Source: Noviherbaspirillum malthae
GTDB lineage: Bacteria; Pseudomonadota; Gammaproteobacteria; Burkholderiales; Burkholderiaceae_D
Direction of reading: 5' to 3'
Assembly: GCF_015352985.1 (NCBI RefSeq)
Contig: NZ_JACYXF010000002.1
Location: 310,001 to 374,000, forward strand
DNA: 64,000 nt
The notes below the pieces were generated by a model that did no database searches, was not told where the DNA came from, and saw only the letters and a program-made list of their open reading frames with translations. Of this stretch, positions 51,690 to 62,736 are shown piece after piece (the stretch's first letter is position 1; every line of letters starts with the position of its first letter). The translations under genes were made by a program, and so were the position numbers.

Positions 51690-51731
51690 GGGGGAACCGG
51701 CACATGGACGCTGTCATGTGCCGGTTCCCCC
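51690..51731. repeat. Perfect 17-bp inverted repeat after mucD
   Basis: Arms GGGGGAACCGGCACATG and its exact complement flank an 8-nt loop (51707-51714). It lies 20 bp beyond the mucD stop but has no T-run on either strand, so it may be an mRNA-stabilising or Rho-assisted end rather than a standard terminator. Confidence 0.6.
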
Positions 51732-51750
51732 AGAGTCGTTCCTGTTCCTG

Positions 51751-53244
51751 TTACTGGCCGTTCGGCTTGATCGGCACGAACTGCGACGCCTCGCCGCGAC
51801 GCACCAGTACGACTGCGGTCTTCTTCGGTTCCAGCTTGGTCACCAGACTGTTGAACTGCTTCGCGTCCTTCACGTCACTGTTGTTTAATCGAAGGATGAT
51901 GTCGCCAGCGCGCAGTCCGGCACGAGCGGCAGGACCGTCAACCGTTTCCACCAGAGCACCGCCGTCCAGTTTCAGTTCTTTTTTCTGGGCTTCCGACAAG
52001 TCGTTCACGACAAGACCCAGTGCGTTTGGTGCCTGTTCCGGCTTGATCTTGCGCTCTTCTTTCTTCGCAACCTTCTCTGGCTCAAGCTCGGCCACGGTCA
52101 GGCTCACATCCTTGTTCGCGCCCTTGCGCCAGATCGTGAGCGTGGACTTGGTACCGGGTTTGGTCGCACCGACGATACGCGGCAGGTCGGACGACTTTTC
52201 AATCGACGTGCCGTTGAATTTCAAGATGATGTCGCCGGCCTCCAGGCCACCCTTTTCCGCCGGACCTCCAGGCTCGACCCGCTGGATCAGCGCGCCCTGC
52301 GCACGTTGCAGCCCAAGCGACTCCGCCACATCCTTGGTGACTTCACCGATCTGGACGCCGATACGACCACGCGTGACGCGACCGCTGACGCGCAGCTGCT
52401 CGGCCACCCGCATTGCTTCGTCGATAGGGACCGCGAACGAGATTCCCATGTATCCGCCGGATCGGCTGTAGATCTGCGAGTTGATGCCGACCACTTCGCC
52501 GCGCATGTTGATCAGCGGTCCGCCGGAATTGCCGGGGTTGACTGCGACGTCGGTCTGGATCAGGGGCAGATAATCTCCCGTATCGCGGGCCTTGGCCGAA
52601 ATGATGCCGGACGTGACGGTATTGTCGAGGCCGAAAGGCGAGCCGATCGCAATCACCCACTCGCCGACCCGCAGCTTGCTGGGATCGCCGATCGGCAGGC
52701 GCGGCAAGTTGTTGCCCTCGATTTTTACGACCGCGACATCGGTGCGCTTGTCCACGCCGATGATCTTGGCCTTGAATTCGCGCTTGTCGGTCAAGGTTAC
52801 GTAGACGTCATCCGCACCGTCAACGACGTGCGCATTCGTCAGCACAAATCCGTCGCCGGAAATGATGAAGCCAGAACCTACGCCTCTTGGGACCTCCTCT
52901 TCCTGCTGGGGTGACTGCTTGCGTCCGTTGCGGGGCGAACGTTCCGGCTGCGGCTGACGCGGCATGGGCACACCGAAGAATTTCCTGAAGAATTCCTGCA
53001 TTTCCTCGTCTTCGGCCCCAGGAGCGCCCGACCCTCCCTGCCCCGGCTTGACACGCTCGGTCGTTCTGATATTGACGACAGCGGGACCGGATTTTTCAGC
53101 GAGATCGGCGAAGTCCGGCAACGCAGCAGACGGGGCTGCCTGCGCCTGTACTGGAGTCAAGCCCGTCAATGCGGGAATCGCCGCGCCGGCAACGCTCAAG
53201 ATCATGCTCAGCAGTGCTGTACGGGCAACGAAGACTGTTTTCAT
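51751..53244 (-). CDS. mucD: Periplasmic serine protease of the DegP/MucD family
   Basis: 497 residues. A signal peptide (1-34, ending VQAQA) is followed by a trypsin-like domain with His in TNAHVVDG, Asp in RTDVAVVKI and Ser in GNSGGPL, then two PDZ domains (about 285-375 and 400-490). A Pro/Arg-rich loop with PRQPQPERSPRNGRKQ lies in the N-terminal part. It degrades misfolded envelope proteins and dampens sigma-E signalling. AGGATTCC precedes the ATG. It is last in the rpoE-rseA-rseB-mucD unit. Confidence 0.95.
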   Translation of the reverse strand: MKTVFVARTALLSMILSVAGAAIPALTGLTPVQAQAAPSAALPDFADLAEKSGPAVVNIRTTERVKPGQGGSGAPGAEDEEMQEFFRKFFGVPMPRQPQPERSPRNGRKQSPQQEEEVPRGVGSGFIISGDGFVLTNAHVVDGADDVYVTLTDKREFKAKIIGVDKRTDVAVVKIEGNNLPRLPIGDPSKLRVGEWVIAIGSPFGLDNTVTSGIISAKARDTGDYLPLIQTDVAVNPGNSGGPLINMRGEVVGINSQIYSRSGGYMGISFAVPIDEAMRVAEQLRVSGRVTRGRIGVQIGEVTKDVAESLGLQRAQGALIQRVEPGGPAEKGGLEAGDIILKFNGTSIEKSSDLPRIVGATKPGTKSTLTIWRKGANKDVSLTVAELEPEKVAKKEERKIKPEQAPNALGLVVNDLSEAQKKELKLDGGALVETVDGPAARAGLRAGDIILRLNNSDVKDAKQFNSLVTKLEPKKTAVVLVRRGEASQFVPIKPNGQ

Positions 53245-53262
53245 GGAATCCTGTTTTTCTGG

Positions 53263-54267
53263 CTATCTGGGTTTGAATTCAATGGAATTGGCCACCTGCC
53301 TGATCGCAGCAGAGGGGACCTCTCCTACAATAGTAAGCCAAAAGTCTCCCTGACGCTTTCCGACGATATTCGTCGCTCCCTGCTGTATGGACCCTTCGGT
53401 TCGGCTCTGCGATTCCGGCTCGATGAATACGGATATCGCTGCAAGCCCATCCGAAAATACGATCTGGGAAACCTCGCGCTGGGTTGCCTGTCCCGCCCCT
53501 GCATTGGCATCGGACACCAGCCGCTTGACCTCGCGGACCTTGCGGAATCCCTTGGGCAATGCCTTCACCGTCCAGCCGGACAGGTTCGCCTGGCTCATGG
53601 CGGAATTTTCGATTTTCCATCCATTAGTATTGGTGTAACTCGGCTTGACTCGGTTCCGATCAATATTGCCGATGGATATCTGGGTAAAGGATATCTGCTC
53701 GACGACCTCGTTCTTTTCATTGAGGGTTTGCGCCCGCAGCAGCAAACCGCTACCCTTCTCGGCCCACAGCTTGTAGCCGTAGCGCAAGTCGTCTTTGGGT
53801 TGCAGCGTAATCGCCTGGCAATCGTGGCCGGCAATGCGTCCGCTTTCCTCTTTGCGAACGTTGTAATGTTCGGTCAGCTCGACAGCATTGTTGGCGAGAA
53901 TGGCAGGAAATATGTCATGCGTCACTCGCTTTTCCACGAACAGTGTCTTTGCTTCCGGAACGTAGCAAATGACTTCCTCGTTATTGCGTATGTATTCACG
54001 AGGCTTGCCGTCAAGTATTTCGAGCTTTTCAACTTCATTACGTCCGTCGAGCAGATGGCTGATGCGGGAAGTTCGCATCTGGTTAGCCTGCTGATAGACG
54101 AAGGTACCGGAGTAATTGAGTTTTTGCGCTGCCGACTGGATCTTCCTCAACCAGGATTGAGCATCCGTCCTATCGGATAACGAATCAGCGTTTTCAGCCG
54201 AAGCCGGAAACGTAAAGAGAATCGATATAGCAACGACAAACTTAAATAACGCGTGTGTTTGCCGCAT
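53263..54267 (-). CDS. rseB: Sigma-E regulatory protein RseB/MucB
   Basis: 334 residues with a signal peptide (about 1-24). The N-terminal MucB/RseB domain starts SWLRKIQSAAQKLNYSGTFVYQQANQMRTSRISH, a lipoprotein-localisation-like fold; a second domain spans about 215-330. It binds RseA in the periplasm and shields it from DegS-type cleavage until lipopolysaccharide or unfolded porins displace it. Its gene starts 5 bp after the rseA stop. Confidence 0.94.
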   Translation of the reverse strand: MRQTHALFKFVVAISILFTFPASAENADSLSDRTDAQSWLRKIQSAAQKLNYSGTFVYQQANQMRTSRISHLLDGRNEVEKLEILDGKPREYIRNNEEVICYVPEAKTLFVEKRVTHDIFPAILANNAVELTEHYNVRKEESGRIAGHDCQAITLQPKDDLRYGYKLWAEKGSGLLLRAQTLNEKNEVVEQISFTQISIGNIDRNRVKPSYTNTNGWKIENSAMSQANLSGWTVKALPKGFRKVREVKRLVSDANAGAGQATQREVSQIVFSDGLAAISVFIEPESQSRTEGSIQQGATNIVGKRQGDFWLTIVGEVPSAAIRQVANSIEFKPR

Positions 54268-54272
54268 ACAAA

Positions 54273-54917
54273 TTATTTGTTGGATTCGGTTGCAAAAGTA
54301 GCTGAACGCGCGAACTGCGCAGTGCTATAGACAGAGGGGGAATAGCGCTGATGGGCAAGGAGGTAATCATCGATGCGGGGGTCCCGGACGACGATTTCAC
54401 CCGAGGCCGAAGCCGCGATCACAGTCTCCTGAGCGGCACCGCCGTTGGCTTGACTGGTTACCGAATTGCTGGCTACCGATATGCCGGGCGACTTATCTGC
54501 AGGCGCATCCTTGAACGCGACCATCAGCTGAGGCGTAGTGACAAAGGCCACTGCCGCCATTGCCGCTGCAGCCGCCATTCCCGGAACAGCCCAGCGCTTT
54601 ACTGAGGCTTTGGGAGAGCGGGTTTCCTTGACTGCACAAGTCAAGGAGGAAGGTGCAGGTGCATCGCTCTTGGCAGCAGGAGCGATGATTGTCGGCTCGG
54701 CTTCCAGCCGCGCCGACATGCGCGCGGAGAAATCCTTGCTCAGCTGAACATTCATGTCCTCGGAACGCAGAAGATCACCGATCTGGTGATACAGCTTCCA
54801 GTCCTCATGGCCATCCTTGCTACGCAGTGCGGCTAACGCTTCATCGAGCTGCTCAACAGAAATCTCCCCGTCGGCCATCGCCGAGATCTGTTCCTGCGTA
54901 TTCATTTTGCTATTCAT
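54273..54917 (-). CDS. rseA: Anti-sigma-E factor RseA/MucA
   Basis: 214 residues from ATG 54917 (GGGGTAAGA upstream); longer and shorter starts at 54944 and 54905 are possible. The N-terminal cytoplasmic RseA_N domain (QISAMADGEISVEQLDEALAAL...WKLYHQIGDLLR) binds sigma-E. A single membrane helix is at about 118-137 (VPGMAAAAAMAAVAFVT), followed by a periplasmic tail of about 75 residues. It lies 64 bp after rpoE and completes the envelope-stress circuit. Confidence 0.93.
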   Translation of the reverse strand: MNSKMNTQEQISAMADGEISVEQLDEALAALRSKDGHEDWKLYHQIGDLLRSEDMNVQLSKDFSARMSARLEAEPTIIAPAAKSDAPAPSSLTCAVKETRSPKASVKRWAVPGMAAAAAMAAVAFVTTPQLMVAFKDAPADKSPGISVASNSVTSQANGGAAQETVIAASASGEIVVRDPRIDDYLLAHQRYSPSVYSTAQFARSATFATESNK

Positions 54918-54981
54918 TCTTACCCCGTTCAGGCTGCGCCACACCTGTTGTATGTATAAAACTTTTTATCTTTCCCTGCTA

Positions 54982-55584
54982 CTACCAGCGCTTGTCGATC
55001 GCAGTTCCCAGCAGCGGTCTTAATTTTTCGGCAATGGCTTCGCGAGCACGAAATATCCGGCTACGAACAGTGCCTATGGGACACCCCATCGCCTCCGCAA
55101 TTTCATCGTAGCTCAACCCTTCTATTTCACGCAATGTAATTGCGATTCGAAGCTCATCGGGAAGAGCATCCATTGCAACATTCACGGTTTCCGCGATCTG
55201 TTTTGTTGCCAACATGGATTCGGGCGTGTTGATGTCCCTAAGATGCTCTCCGTCATCAAAAGTTTCCGCCTCTTCAGCATCGGCCTCGGTTGAAGTTGGA
55301 GCACGCCGTCCCTGCGTTACAAGATAGTTCTTAGCGGTGTTGATCCCGATCCGATACAACCATGTGTAAAACGCGGAGTCTCCTCTGAATTGAGGCAACG
55401 CCCGGTATGCCTTGATAAAAGCTTCCTGAACGACATCCTCGGCTTCCGCCTGATCGCGGACCAGTCGCGATACCAAGCGCATGAGTTTGCGCTGGTATTT
55501 GCTTACCAGAAGCTCGAATGCCTTCTTGTCGCCGCGTTGTACGCGTTCGACAAGCAGTTGATCAATATCGCGTTCTGTCGTCAA
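54982..55584 (-). CDS. rpoE: RNA polymerase sigma-E factor
   Basis: 200 residues if the start is TTG 55584 (behind AAGGGAACGGGGA), matching the usual 190-200; an open frame with an ATG at 55656 would add 24 residues unlike other RpoE proteins. Region 2 (AFELLVSKYQRKLMRLVSRLVRDQAEAEDVVQEAFIKAY) and region 4 (LREIEGLSYDEIAEAMGCPIGTVRSRIFRAR) are complete. It directs transcription of envelope-stress genes and normally its own operon. No clear GGAACTT/TCTGA promoter was found upstream. Confidence 0.94.
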   Translation of the reverse strand: MTTERDIDQLLVERVQRGDKKAFELLVSKYQRKLMRLVSRLVRDQAEAEDVVQEAFIKAYRALPQFRGDSAFYTWLYRIGINTAKNYLVTQGRRAPTSTEADAEEAETFDDGEHLRDINTPESMLATKQIAETVNVAMDALPDELRIAITLREIEGLSYDEIAEAMGCPIGTVRSRIFRAREAIAEKLRPLLGTAIDKRW

Positions 55585-55690
55585 TCCCCGTTCCCTTGTT
55601 TCATTGCAACATTCACGCGCCTGTGTAGTTGACTGGAAGAAATGTAGTTGGTTCAATGTATTGCACAGTAAATTTAGCGCTATTTACACA

Positions 55691-56194
55691 TCAATGATTT
55701 GCTTTGGATCGCACTTCATTTGCGGCAATCCATCTGCAGGCCACCGACAGAGCCCGGAAGCCGTCGCGCGAGACGCTATCGGGTAAAACCGGCACCGTCA
55801 CAACCCGCCCGTTCACATCCTCGAGCCGCAATAGAAGCATCAGCGGCCAGAATGTCGACTCCGGGAGAAGCCGGACTTCATCACCATTAAGTCCTACATG
55901 CGTCCTCTTCGACTCTCTACAAGAGGTCTCATCGGACCACTCGGCAATTCGAATTTGCCCTATGCCGGAGATATCAAGTTGTATGGGTTTTCGGCTCCGC
56001 ATGCCATGATAAAACCCAAAAAATGAGAGGATAGGAATACATACCGCGAGGATCGCGCGCAGCGGACCTGCCAGTTCGCCGACTACACCGAGACCGACAA
56101 GAATGCCTACCGTCGATGCGAGGGCTGCCATGGCCAGCATCAGTGCGCCGAGAATCCGGGATGGCTTGACGATTGCCGATACCGCAATTGACAT
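55691..56194 (-). CDS. YgfX-like membrane protein, tentative
   Basis: 167 residues with two N-terminal membrane helices (about 14-36 and 40-60) and a soluble C-terminal part (KPIQLDISGIGQIRIAEW...LLLRLEDVNGRVVTVPVLPDSVSRDGFRALSVACRWIA). The two-helix layout, the 'ship' of a final D-x-FR-L-x-V-x-x-RW pattern and the place between fabF and rpoE suit the YgfX/CptA family. The match is weak by eye. It may affect cell-division or envelope proteins. Confidence 0.65.
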   Translation of the reverse strand: MSIAVSAIVKPSRILGALMLAMAALASTVGILVGLGVVGELAGPLRAILAVCIPILSFFGFYHGMRSRKPIQLDISGIGQIRIAEWSDETSCRESKRTHVGLNGDEVRLLPESTFWPLMLLLRLEDVNGRVVTVPVLPDSVSRDGFRALSVACRWIAANEVRSKANH

Positions 56195-56213
56195 GGCAAT
56201 GAGAGAGGACTGT

Positions 56214-56255
56214 CACTCTCTCTCAGCCCAGCATGAGCCGGGCTGAGAGAGAGTG
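56214..56255. repeat. 16-bp perfect inverted repeat after fabF
   Basis: Arms CACTCTCTCTCAGCCC (56214-56229) and its complement (56240-56255) flank a 10-nt loop, 15 bp beyond the fabF stop. No T-run follows, so it is either a weak terminator or an mRNA 3' stabiliser. Confidence 0.6.
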
Positions 56256-56269
56256 AAGAAACGGATAGG

Positions 56270-57517
56270 TCAGATCTTACCGAATACCAGAGTACCGTTC
56301 GTGCCGCCGAACCCGAAAGAGTTTTTGACGGCGACATTGATGGGCATGTTACGTGCGGTGTTGGCGCAGTAATCAAGATCGCATGCCGGATCCTGGTTGA
56401 AGATATTGATGGTAGGCGGCGAGATCTGGTTATGGATGGCCAGTACCGTGAATACGGATTCAAGGCCGCCTGCACCGCCAAGCAAATGTCCGGTCATCGA
56501 CTTGGTCGAATTGACGACGACTTTCTTGGCGTGATCTCCCAGCGCGCGCTTGATGGCGACCGTTTCCGCGATGTCGCCAAGCGGAGTCGATGTGCCATGC
56601 GCATTGACATAGTCGACCTGATCGGCGCGAATGCCGGCATTCGTCATGGCCGAGACCATGCACCTGCGGGCGCCATCACCGTCTTCCAGGGGCGCTGTCA
56701 TGTGGTGTGCATCAGCGCTCATGCCGAAACCAAGCACTTCAGCGTAGATCGTTGCACCGCGCGCCTTGGCATGCTCGTATTCTTCGAGCACCATGACGCC
56801 GGCACCCTCGCCGAGCACGAAACCGTCGCGGTCCTTGTCCCATGGACGGGAAGCCGTCGCCGGATCATCGTTGCGGCCGGAAAGCGCGCGTGCCGCTGCG
56901 AATCCGCCGACGCCGAGCGGCGAGACCGTGGATTCGGCACCGCCTGCGATCATGACGTCCGCGTCACCGTATTCAATCATGCGGGCAGCTGCACCGATGC
57001 AGTGCAGACCAGTAGTACAGGCAGTGACGATGGCAAGGTTCGGCCCCTTGAAGCCGTACTTGATCGACAGATGCCCCGAAATCATGTTGATGATCGACGC
57101 CGGAACGAAGAACGGACTGATTCTGCGCGGTCCGCGATTGGTCAGTTCCGCGTGCGTCTCTTCGATCATCGGCAAGCCACCGATACCCGAGCCGACGAGC
57201 ACACCAATCTTTTCGGCGTTTTCCTCGGTGACGGTCAATCCACTATTTTGGAATGCCTGGATTCCCGCGGCCATCCCATAGTGAATGAATGTATCCATGT
57301 GGCGCGCTTCCTTACCGGGAATGTAATCCTCGATATTGAAGCCCTTAACTTCACCCGCAAAGCGCGTTGAGAAAGGCGTGGCGTCGAACTTAGTAATGGT
57401 CGCAATACCTGATCTGCCTTCGGTAAGGTTTGCCCACGCATCGGCAATGGTATTGCCAACGGGGGAAACGCAGCCGAGGCCGGTCACTACGACGCGACGT
57501 TCACGTGAGCGGCTCAA
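56270..57517 (-). CDS. fabF: Beta-ketoacyl-ACP synthase II
   Basis: 415 residues. The catalytic Cys lies in [12 protein letters not shown] (about 163), with the two His in [11 protein letters not shown] and [13 protein letters not shown]. It elongates acyl-ACP by condensation with malonyl-ACP and controls the C16:1 to C18:1 step. It follows acpP by 30 bp. The gene appears complete and typical. Confidence 0.98.
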   Translation of the reverse strand: MSRSRERRVVVTGLGCVSPVGNTIADAWANLTEGRSGIATITKFDATPFSTRFAGEVKGFNIEDYIPGKEARHMDTFIHYGMAAGIQAFQNSGLTVTEENAEKIGVLVGSGIGGLPMIEETHAELTNRGPRRISPFFVPASIINMISGHLSIKYGFKGPNLAIVTACTTGLHCIGAAARMIEYGDADVMIAGGAESTVSPLGVGGFAAARALSGRNDDPATASRPWDKDRDGFVLGEGAGVMVLEEYEHAKARGATIYAEVLGFGMSADAHHMTAPLEDGDGARRCMVSAMTNAGIRADQVDYVNAHGTSTPLGDIAETVAIKRALGDHAKKVVVNSTKSMTGHLLGGAGGLESVFTVLAIHNQISPPTINIFNQDPACDLDYCANTARNMPINVAVKNSFGFGGTNGTLVFGKI

Positions 57518-57547
57518 GCGGTTCTCCTGAAATCAATCTGAACGATA

Positions 57548-57787
57548 TTAAGCCTTGACGTGCGCCTTGGCATAATCGATTGCTTGCTGCACGGTGGTGA
57601 TCTTCTCGGCCTGTTCGTCCGGGATCTCCATTTCGAATTCGTCTTCGAGTGCCATCACGAGCTCAACGGTATCAAGAGAGTCGGCACCGAGGTCGTCGAC
57701 GAAGGACGATTCATTCTTGATGTCTGCTTCTGCGACGCCAAGTTGCTCAGCGACGATCTTCTTAACGCGTTGTTCGATATCGGACAT
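57548..57787 (-). CDS. acpP: Acyl carrier protein
   Basis: 79 residues from ATG 57787. The phosphopantetheine site is DSL in [21 protein letters not shown]. It is acidic, as expected, and carries growing acyl chains. AcpS encoded at 43996-44388 loads it. A longer frame to 57892 is a non-coding extension. Confidence 0.98.
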   Translation of the reverse strand: MSDIEQRVKKIVAEQLGVAEADIKNESSFVDDLGADSLDTVELVMALEDEFEMEIPDEQAEKITTVQQAIDYAKAHVKA

Positions 57788-57910
57788 ATTATCCCTCCAG
57801 TGGGTTACAGAAAGTGCGCGCATTTTATCAGGTTTGCGCAGTGAAAATTCATTTTTGGCTTTTGTTTTGATCAAGCGGCGAACATCGGCCAATTGCGTTT
57901 AACGCTCTTA

Positions 57911-58653
<743 letters not shown>

Positions 58654-58657
<4 letters not shown>

Positions 58658-59586
58658 TTGATCGACTCCAACACTTTTTCGAGAGAGGCTTGATCGGTGA
58701 TCGCTTCGCCGATCAGATCGCCGTTGATGCGCTTCGTCAGTCCGGCCAGTACCTTGCCTGGTCCGCATTCGACGACATGGGTCACACCTTCCGCCGCCAT
58801 CTTCTGAACGCTTTCCACCCAGCGCACCGGACTCGCGGCCTGGCGTACGAGAGCATCCTTGATGGCAGCAGCATCGTTCACGATGGCCACATCGACATTG
58901 TTGATCAGCGGAATCTGAGGCGCGGAGAAGGTCAGTGCCTGCATGTACTCACGCAGACGATCCGATGCAGGCTTCAGCAGCGAAGAATGGAAGGGAGCGG
59001 AAACCGGCAGCGCCAATGCCCTCTTGGCGCCTTTGGCCTTTGCGGCTTCGCATGCGCGCTCGACCGCAGCCTTGTGTCCGGCGATCACGACTTGCGCAGG
59101 CGCGTTGAAGTTGACGGCTTCGACAACCTGACCCTGTGCAGCTTCTTCGCAGGCGGCACGGACATCGTTGTCGGACAGGCCGAGAATCGCTGCCATGCCG
59201 CCCTGGCCGACAGGCACGGCTTCCTGCATGGCTTGGGCGCGGAACCGCACGAGCGGAACGGCATCTCGAAAGGCAATCACGCCGGACGCCACGAGCGCCG
59301 AGTATTCACCTAGGCTATGGCCGGCGACGATGGCCGGTGTCTTGCCTCCGGCGGCGACCCACGCGCGGTACATGGCAACCGCGGCGGTAAGCATGACCGG
59401 CTGAGTGTTAGTGGTGAGATCGAGATCTTCCTTCGGTCCTTCGGCAATCAGCTTGCCGATGTCCAGCTGCAGCGCGTCGGAAGCCTCTGCCACAGTCTGT
59501 TCAACAATGGCGTTGCCGGCAAAACCGTTCAGCATGCCGACGGCCTGAGAACCCTGTCCCGGAAAAACAAAAGCGAATTTGGTCAT
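58654..59586 (-). CDS. fabD: Malonyl-CoA:ACP transacylase
   Basis: 310 residues from ATG 59586, starting MTKFAFVFPGQGSQAVG. The nucleophile Ser lies in GHSLGEYSALV, and QPVMLTAAVAMYRAW and QVVIAGH are also conserved. It supplies malonyl-ACP to FabH and FabF. The upstream extension to 59652 would overlap fabH and is rejected. Confidence 0.97.
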
Positions 59587-59608
59587 GCGAGTATGTGAAT
59601 GAAAGTGA

Positions 59609-60595
59609 TTACATTCGTGCGAGAACCGCACCCCAGGTGAAGCCGCCGCCAACGCCTTCCATCATGACGTTGTGTCCGGGCTTGACGCGGCCGTCCCTCA
59701 CCGCTGCATCAAGCGCAAGTGGGATCGACGCTGCAGACGTATTGCCGTGCTGGTCGACGGTGACCACCATTTTCTCGAGCGGCAGACCGAGCTTCTTTGC
59801 GGTCCCCTGCATGATGCGGATGTTCGCCTGATGCGGAATGAGCCAGTCGATTTGCTCGGCGCTCATGTCGGCCGCCTTCAGTGCCTCGTTGGCGACCTTT
59901 TCCAGCACGGAGACAGCAAGCTTGAATACCGCCTGGCCGTCCATGTGCAGGAAGGCGCTGCCTTCCACCACGCCGCCGCTGACATTGCCCGGAATGCAGA
60001 GAATGTCGCCATGGCTGCCGTCCGCATGCAGTTTGGTAGCGAGCACGCCGGGATCTGCCGACGGCGTGAGCACCACTGCGCCGGCACCGTCGCCGAACAG
60101 CACGCAGGTCGTGCGGTCCTTGAAATCGAGGATGCGCGAAAAGATTTCGGCGCCGATCACGAGCACGTTGCGATGTGCCCCCGAGCGAATGAAGCTGTCC
60201 GCCACCGACATCGCATAGACGAAACCGCTGCAGACTGCCTGCACGTCGACGGCCGCGCAGCCGTTGGTGATGCCCAACTTGCGCTGAACGACACACGCCG
60301 TGCTCGGGAAACCGCCGAAATGGTCGGGCGTGGATGTGGCGAGAATGATGAGATCGATGTCGTTGGGCGCCAGCTTGGCTGCCTCGATGGCTTGCCTCGA
60401 TGCCTCGACTGCCATATCGCTGGCCAATACATCCTTGTCGGCATAATGCCTCGCAGAAATGCCGCTGCGCGAAACGATCCATTCATCCGAGGTTTCAACG
60501 CCCTGTTCGGCCAGTTGAGCTGCAAGCTCGTCATTGGTCACGCGCCTGGGCGGCAGATAGCTGCCCGTACCTGCGATTTTGCTGTAGAGGGTCAT
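59609..60595 (-). CDS. fabH: Beta-ketoacyl-ACP synthase III
   Basis: 328 residues starting [25 protein letters not shown]. The catalytic Cys is in [11 protein letters not shown], the His in [11 protein letters not shown] and the Asn in [11 protein letters not shown]. It starts fatty-acid synthesis from acetyl-CoA and malonyl-ACP. It is 15 bp after plsX in the conserved rpmF-plsX-fabH-fabD-fabG-acpP order. Confidence 0.98.
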   Translation of the reverse strand: MTLYSKIAGTGSYLPPRRVTNDELAAQLAEQGVETSDEWIVSRSGISARHYADKDVLASDMAVEASRQAIEAAKLAPNDIDLIILATSTPDHFGGFPSTACVVQRKLGITNGCAAVDVQAVCSGFVYAMSVADSFIRSGAHRNVLVIGAEIFSRILDFKDRTTCVLFGDGAGAVVLTPSADPGVLATKLHADGSHGDILCIPGNVSGGVVEGSAFLHMDGQAVFKLAVSVLEKVANEALKAADMSAEQIDWLIPHQANIRIMQGTAKKLGLPLEKMVVTVDQHGNTSAASIPLALDAAVRDGRVKPGHNVMMEGVGGGFTWGAVLARM

Positions 60596-60610
60596 GCGGT
60601 CTTTATCCGG

Positions 60611-61687
60611 TTAAATCATTGCATTGGATGCGCCTGCGGCATCGGATGCAGATGCGCCGCTCGTCTGGGGCATCAATTCGGCAATCGTCGTCGATATGCG
60701 CGAGAGTACGTCATGCCGGGCGGCCTCGTAGGCTCTTTTGATTGCCCATTCGTAGCCATAGGCATCTTCGCCGCCGTGGCTCTTGAATACCAGGCCGCGC
60801 AATCCCAGCAGGCTTGCGCCATTGTAGCGGGAAGGATTCATGCGCTGGGAAATCGACTTGAGCGCGCCCTGCGCGATCACCGCGCCCAGCATGTTGATGG
60901 CGTTGCTCTTGAATTCGCTCTTGACGATATTTTTCAGGAAGCGCCCCAAACCTTCGGAAGCTTTCAGAACGACATTGCCGACGAAGCCGTCACATACCAC
61001 GATGTCGGTCGTGCCTTCGAAGATGTCGTTGCCTTCCACGTTGCCGTAGAAATTGAGGGTGCCCTTCTCATGGTCCGCCCGCAGCAGCGCTGCAGTCTGC
61101 TTGACGACCTCGTTGCCCTTGATGTCTTCCTCACCGATATTCAGCAGGCCGACCGTCGGCTTGGGCTTGCCTTCGAGGGCCGATACGAGGGCCGAACCCA
61201 TCAATGCAAACTGGTGCAAATGCTGCGGCTCGCAGTCGACATTGGCGCCGAGATCGAGCATGTAGGTCGGCGAATCCTTCTGGTTAGGCATCGGAAAACA
61301 GATCGCCGGCCGGTCTACCCCGGGAATGGTCTTGAGCACGTAGCGCGATACGGCCATGAGAGCACCGGTATTGCCTGCCGAGACGCATGCATTCGCCTTG
61401 CCATCCTTGATCAGGCTGACGGCAACACGCATCGAGGAGTCTTTCTTGCGGCGGAGCGCGACCTCGATGGGGTCATCCATGCCGACGACTTCCGTGGCAT
61501 GAACAATACTGAGGCGCGGGTGGGACGAAGCATTCAGTTTTTTCAGCTCGGCCCTGATCACGTCTTCAAGACCGACCAGAATGAGCTCTGCATCCTGCTC
61601 ATGATTGACGAAGGAGACAGCTGCGGGAATGGTGACCGACGGGCCGTGATCGCCACCCATGCAGTCGATGGAAATTTTTATTGTCAT
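60611..61687 (-). CDS. plsX: Phosphate acyltransferase PlsX
   Basis: 358 residues. The N-terminal [16 protein letters not shown] and the middle [10 protein letters not shown] and VCDGFVGNV are PlsX signatures. It makes acyl-phosphate from acyl-ACP for phospholipid synthesis. A hairpin terminator separates it from rpmF, so it may partly have its own promoter. A 692-codon antisense frame over plsX and fabH is a shadow. Confidence 0.97.
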   Translation of the reverse strand: MTIKISIDCMGGDHGPSVTIPAAVSFVNHEQDAELILVGLEDVIRAELKKLNASSHPRLSIVHATEVVGMDDPIEVALRRKKDSSMRVAVSLIKDGKANACVSAGNTGALMAVSRYVLKTIPGVDRPAICFPMPNQKDSPTYMLDLGANVDCEPQHLHQFALMGSALVSALEGKPKPTVGLLNIGEEDIKGNEVVKQTAALLRADHEKGTLNFYGNVEGNDIFEGTTDIVVCDGFVGNVVLKASEGLGRFLKNIVKSEFKSNAINMLGAVIAQGALKSISQRMNPSRYNGASLLGLRGLVFKSHGGEDAYGYEWAIKRAYEAARHDVLSRISTTIAELMPQTSGASASDAAGASNAMI

Positions 61688-61774
61688 TGTTTTGACTCAG
61701 TACCTCGCTCTAACCGCCTAGCGGGCCAGGTCTGGCGTGATTCAAAATGACGCGAAGCGCTTGTTCAGCATATG

Positions 61775-61807
61775 AAAAAACGGCGCCAAGTCAAACTCTC
61801 TGCGCCG
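61775..61807 (-). terminator. Rho-independent terminator between rpmF and plsX
   Basis: On the minus strand CGGCGC pairs with GCGCCG across a 15-nt loop, followed by TTTTTT. It may attenuate read-through from rpmF. Confidence 0.65.
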
Positions 61808-61833
61808 CTTTTAGCTTCGAAAAAAGAGCGAGA

Positions 61834-62016
61834 TTACTCGTCGTTCTTGGTCTTGAGGACCTTGCGTCCACGATAGTAGCCGTTCGGGCTGATGTGGTGA
61901 CGCAGGTGAGTTTCGCCTGTGGTCGGCTCGACGGCCAGCGGCGGAACGCTCAGGTGGTCGTGCGAACGGTGCATGCCACGCTTCGAAGGGGATTTTTTGT
62001 TCTGTTGAACGGCCAT
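61834..62016 (-). CDS. rpmF: Ribosomal protein bL32
   Basis: 60 residues, starting [20 protein letters not shown]; the downstream [23 protein letters not shown] is typical. It belongs to the large-subunit proteins. The four zinc-binding cysteines found in some bL32 proteins are absent, so this is the C-minus form. It lies between yceD and plsX. Confidence 0.98.
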   Translation of the reverse strand: MAVQQNKKSPSKRGMHRSHDHLSVPPLAVEPTTGETHLRHHISPNGYYRGRKVLKTKNDE

Positions 62017-62134
62017 GATGACTCCTAAACCTTAAGATCCGAAATTTTAACATATCCGGCTCAGCATTCTATTGCCTGCCGGGAAACTTTGCTGCACTTG
62101 TTAGGCGGCGTGCATCATGTACCGCTTTGCCACG

Positions 62135-62632
62135 TTATTTCTTCAAATTCTTGAGCACCGCGAACGGCGACTCTTTCTTCACTTCCGGCACGCTGTCGAC
62201 CGCCAGGCGCTTTTCGCAAGCCTCATGCCTGGGTGACAGCGGAATGGTCAGCAATGCTTCGTCTTCGACAAGCTGCCGGATGTCGAAGGCATGACTGCCG
62301 ACGATCACTTCCACATCCTCATCGGCCAGCAATGCATCCATTTCATCGGCGCTGTCCTCATCGGGCGCCAGCACCAGTACCGCGCCGGAATCGATTGCAA
62401 AGTCCAGCGGCGTCAGGCATCGCTGGCAAAGCAGCCTGATCTTCCCAGACACGGACAGCGCCATCTGGGGATGGCCATGCAGGTTTTTACCGCCCTGCAA
62501 TGACCAGACCACCGAACCGGAACGGTCCACGGACTCCTCGGCGAGCCGGGGCAATGCCTCAACCGGAAACTCGCCGTTGCGCTGCTCTTTGAGCCGGCAG
62601 AACTCGAACGCGTCTATTACAAAAGCATTCAT
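62135..62632 (-). CDS. yceD: YceD-family (DUF177) protein
   Basis: 165 residues. The conserved motif is LLCQRCLTPL (CxxC) near 87-96, with ESPFAVLKNLKK at the C-terminus. YceD/DUF177 proteins are linked to 23S rRNA accumulation and nearly always precede rpmF. The first ATG at 62632 gives a normal length. The divergent maf gene lies 104 bp away. Confidence 0.94.
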   Translation of the reverse strand: MNAFVIDAFEFCRLKEQRNGEFPVEALPRLAEESVDRSGSVVWSLQGGKNLHGHPQMALSVSGKIRLLCQRCLTPLDFAIDSGAVLVLAPDEDSADEMDALLADEDVEVIVGSHAFDIRQLVEDEALLTIPLSPRHEACEKRLAVDSVPEVKKESPFAVLKNLKK

Positions 62633-62736
62633 ACCAAGACGAACCCGGAAAACCTGCGATAATAACAGGCTTTTTCCTTATTCGTCAAAGCCTTAGGCCA
62701 CTTTTATTCTGCCCGCGCTTGAATTCCTGCATTCCC

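Noticed and set aside
55585..55690. Sigma-E autoregulated promoter before rpoE
   Set aside because: A GAACC...GTCAA pair is visible but its spacing and sequence are poor matches to GGAACTT-N16-TCTGA, so it is not listed.
59672..61750. 692-codon open frame antisense to fabH and plsX
   Set aside because: Both sense genes are intact and conserved; the frame spans two genes and has no recognisable protein features.
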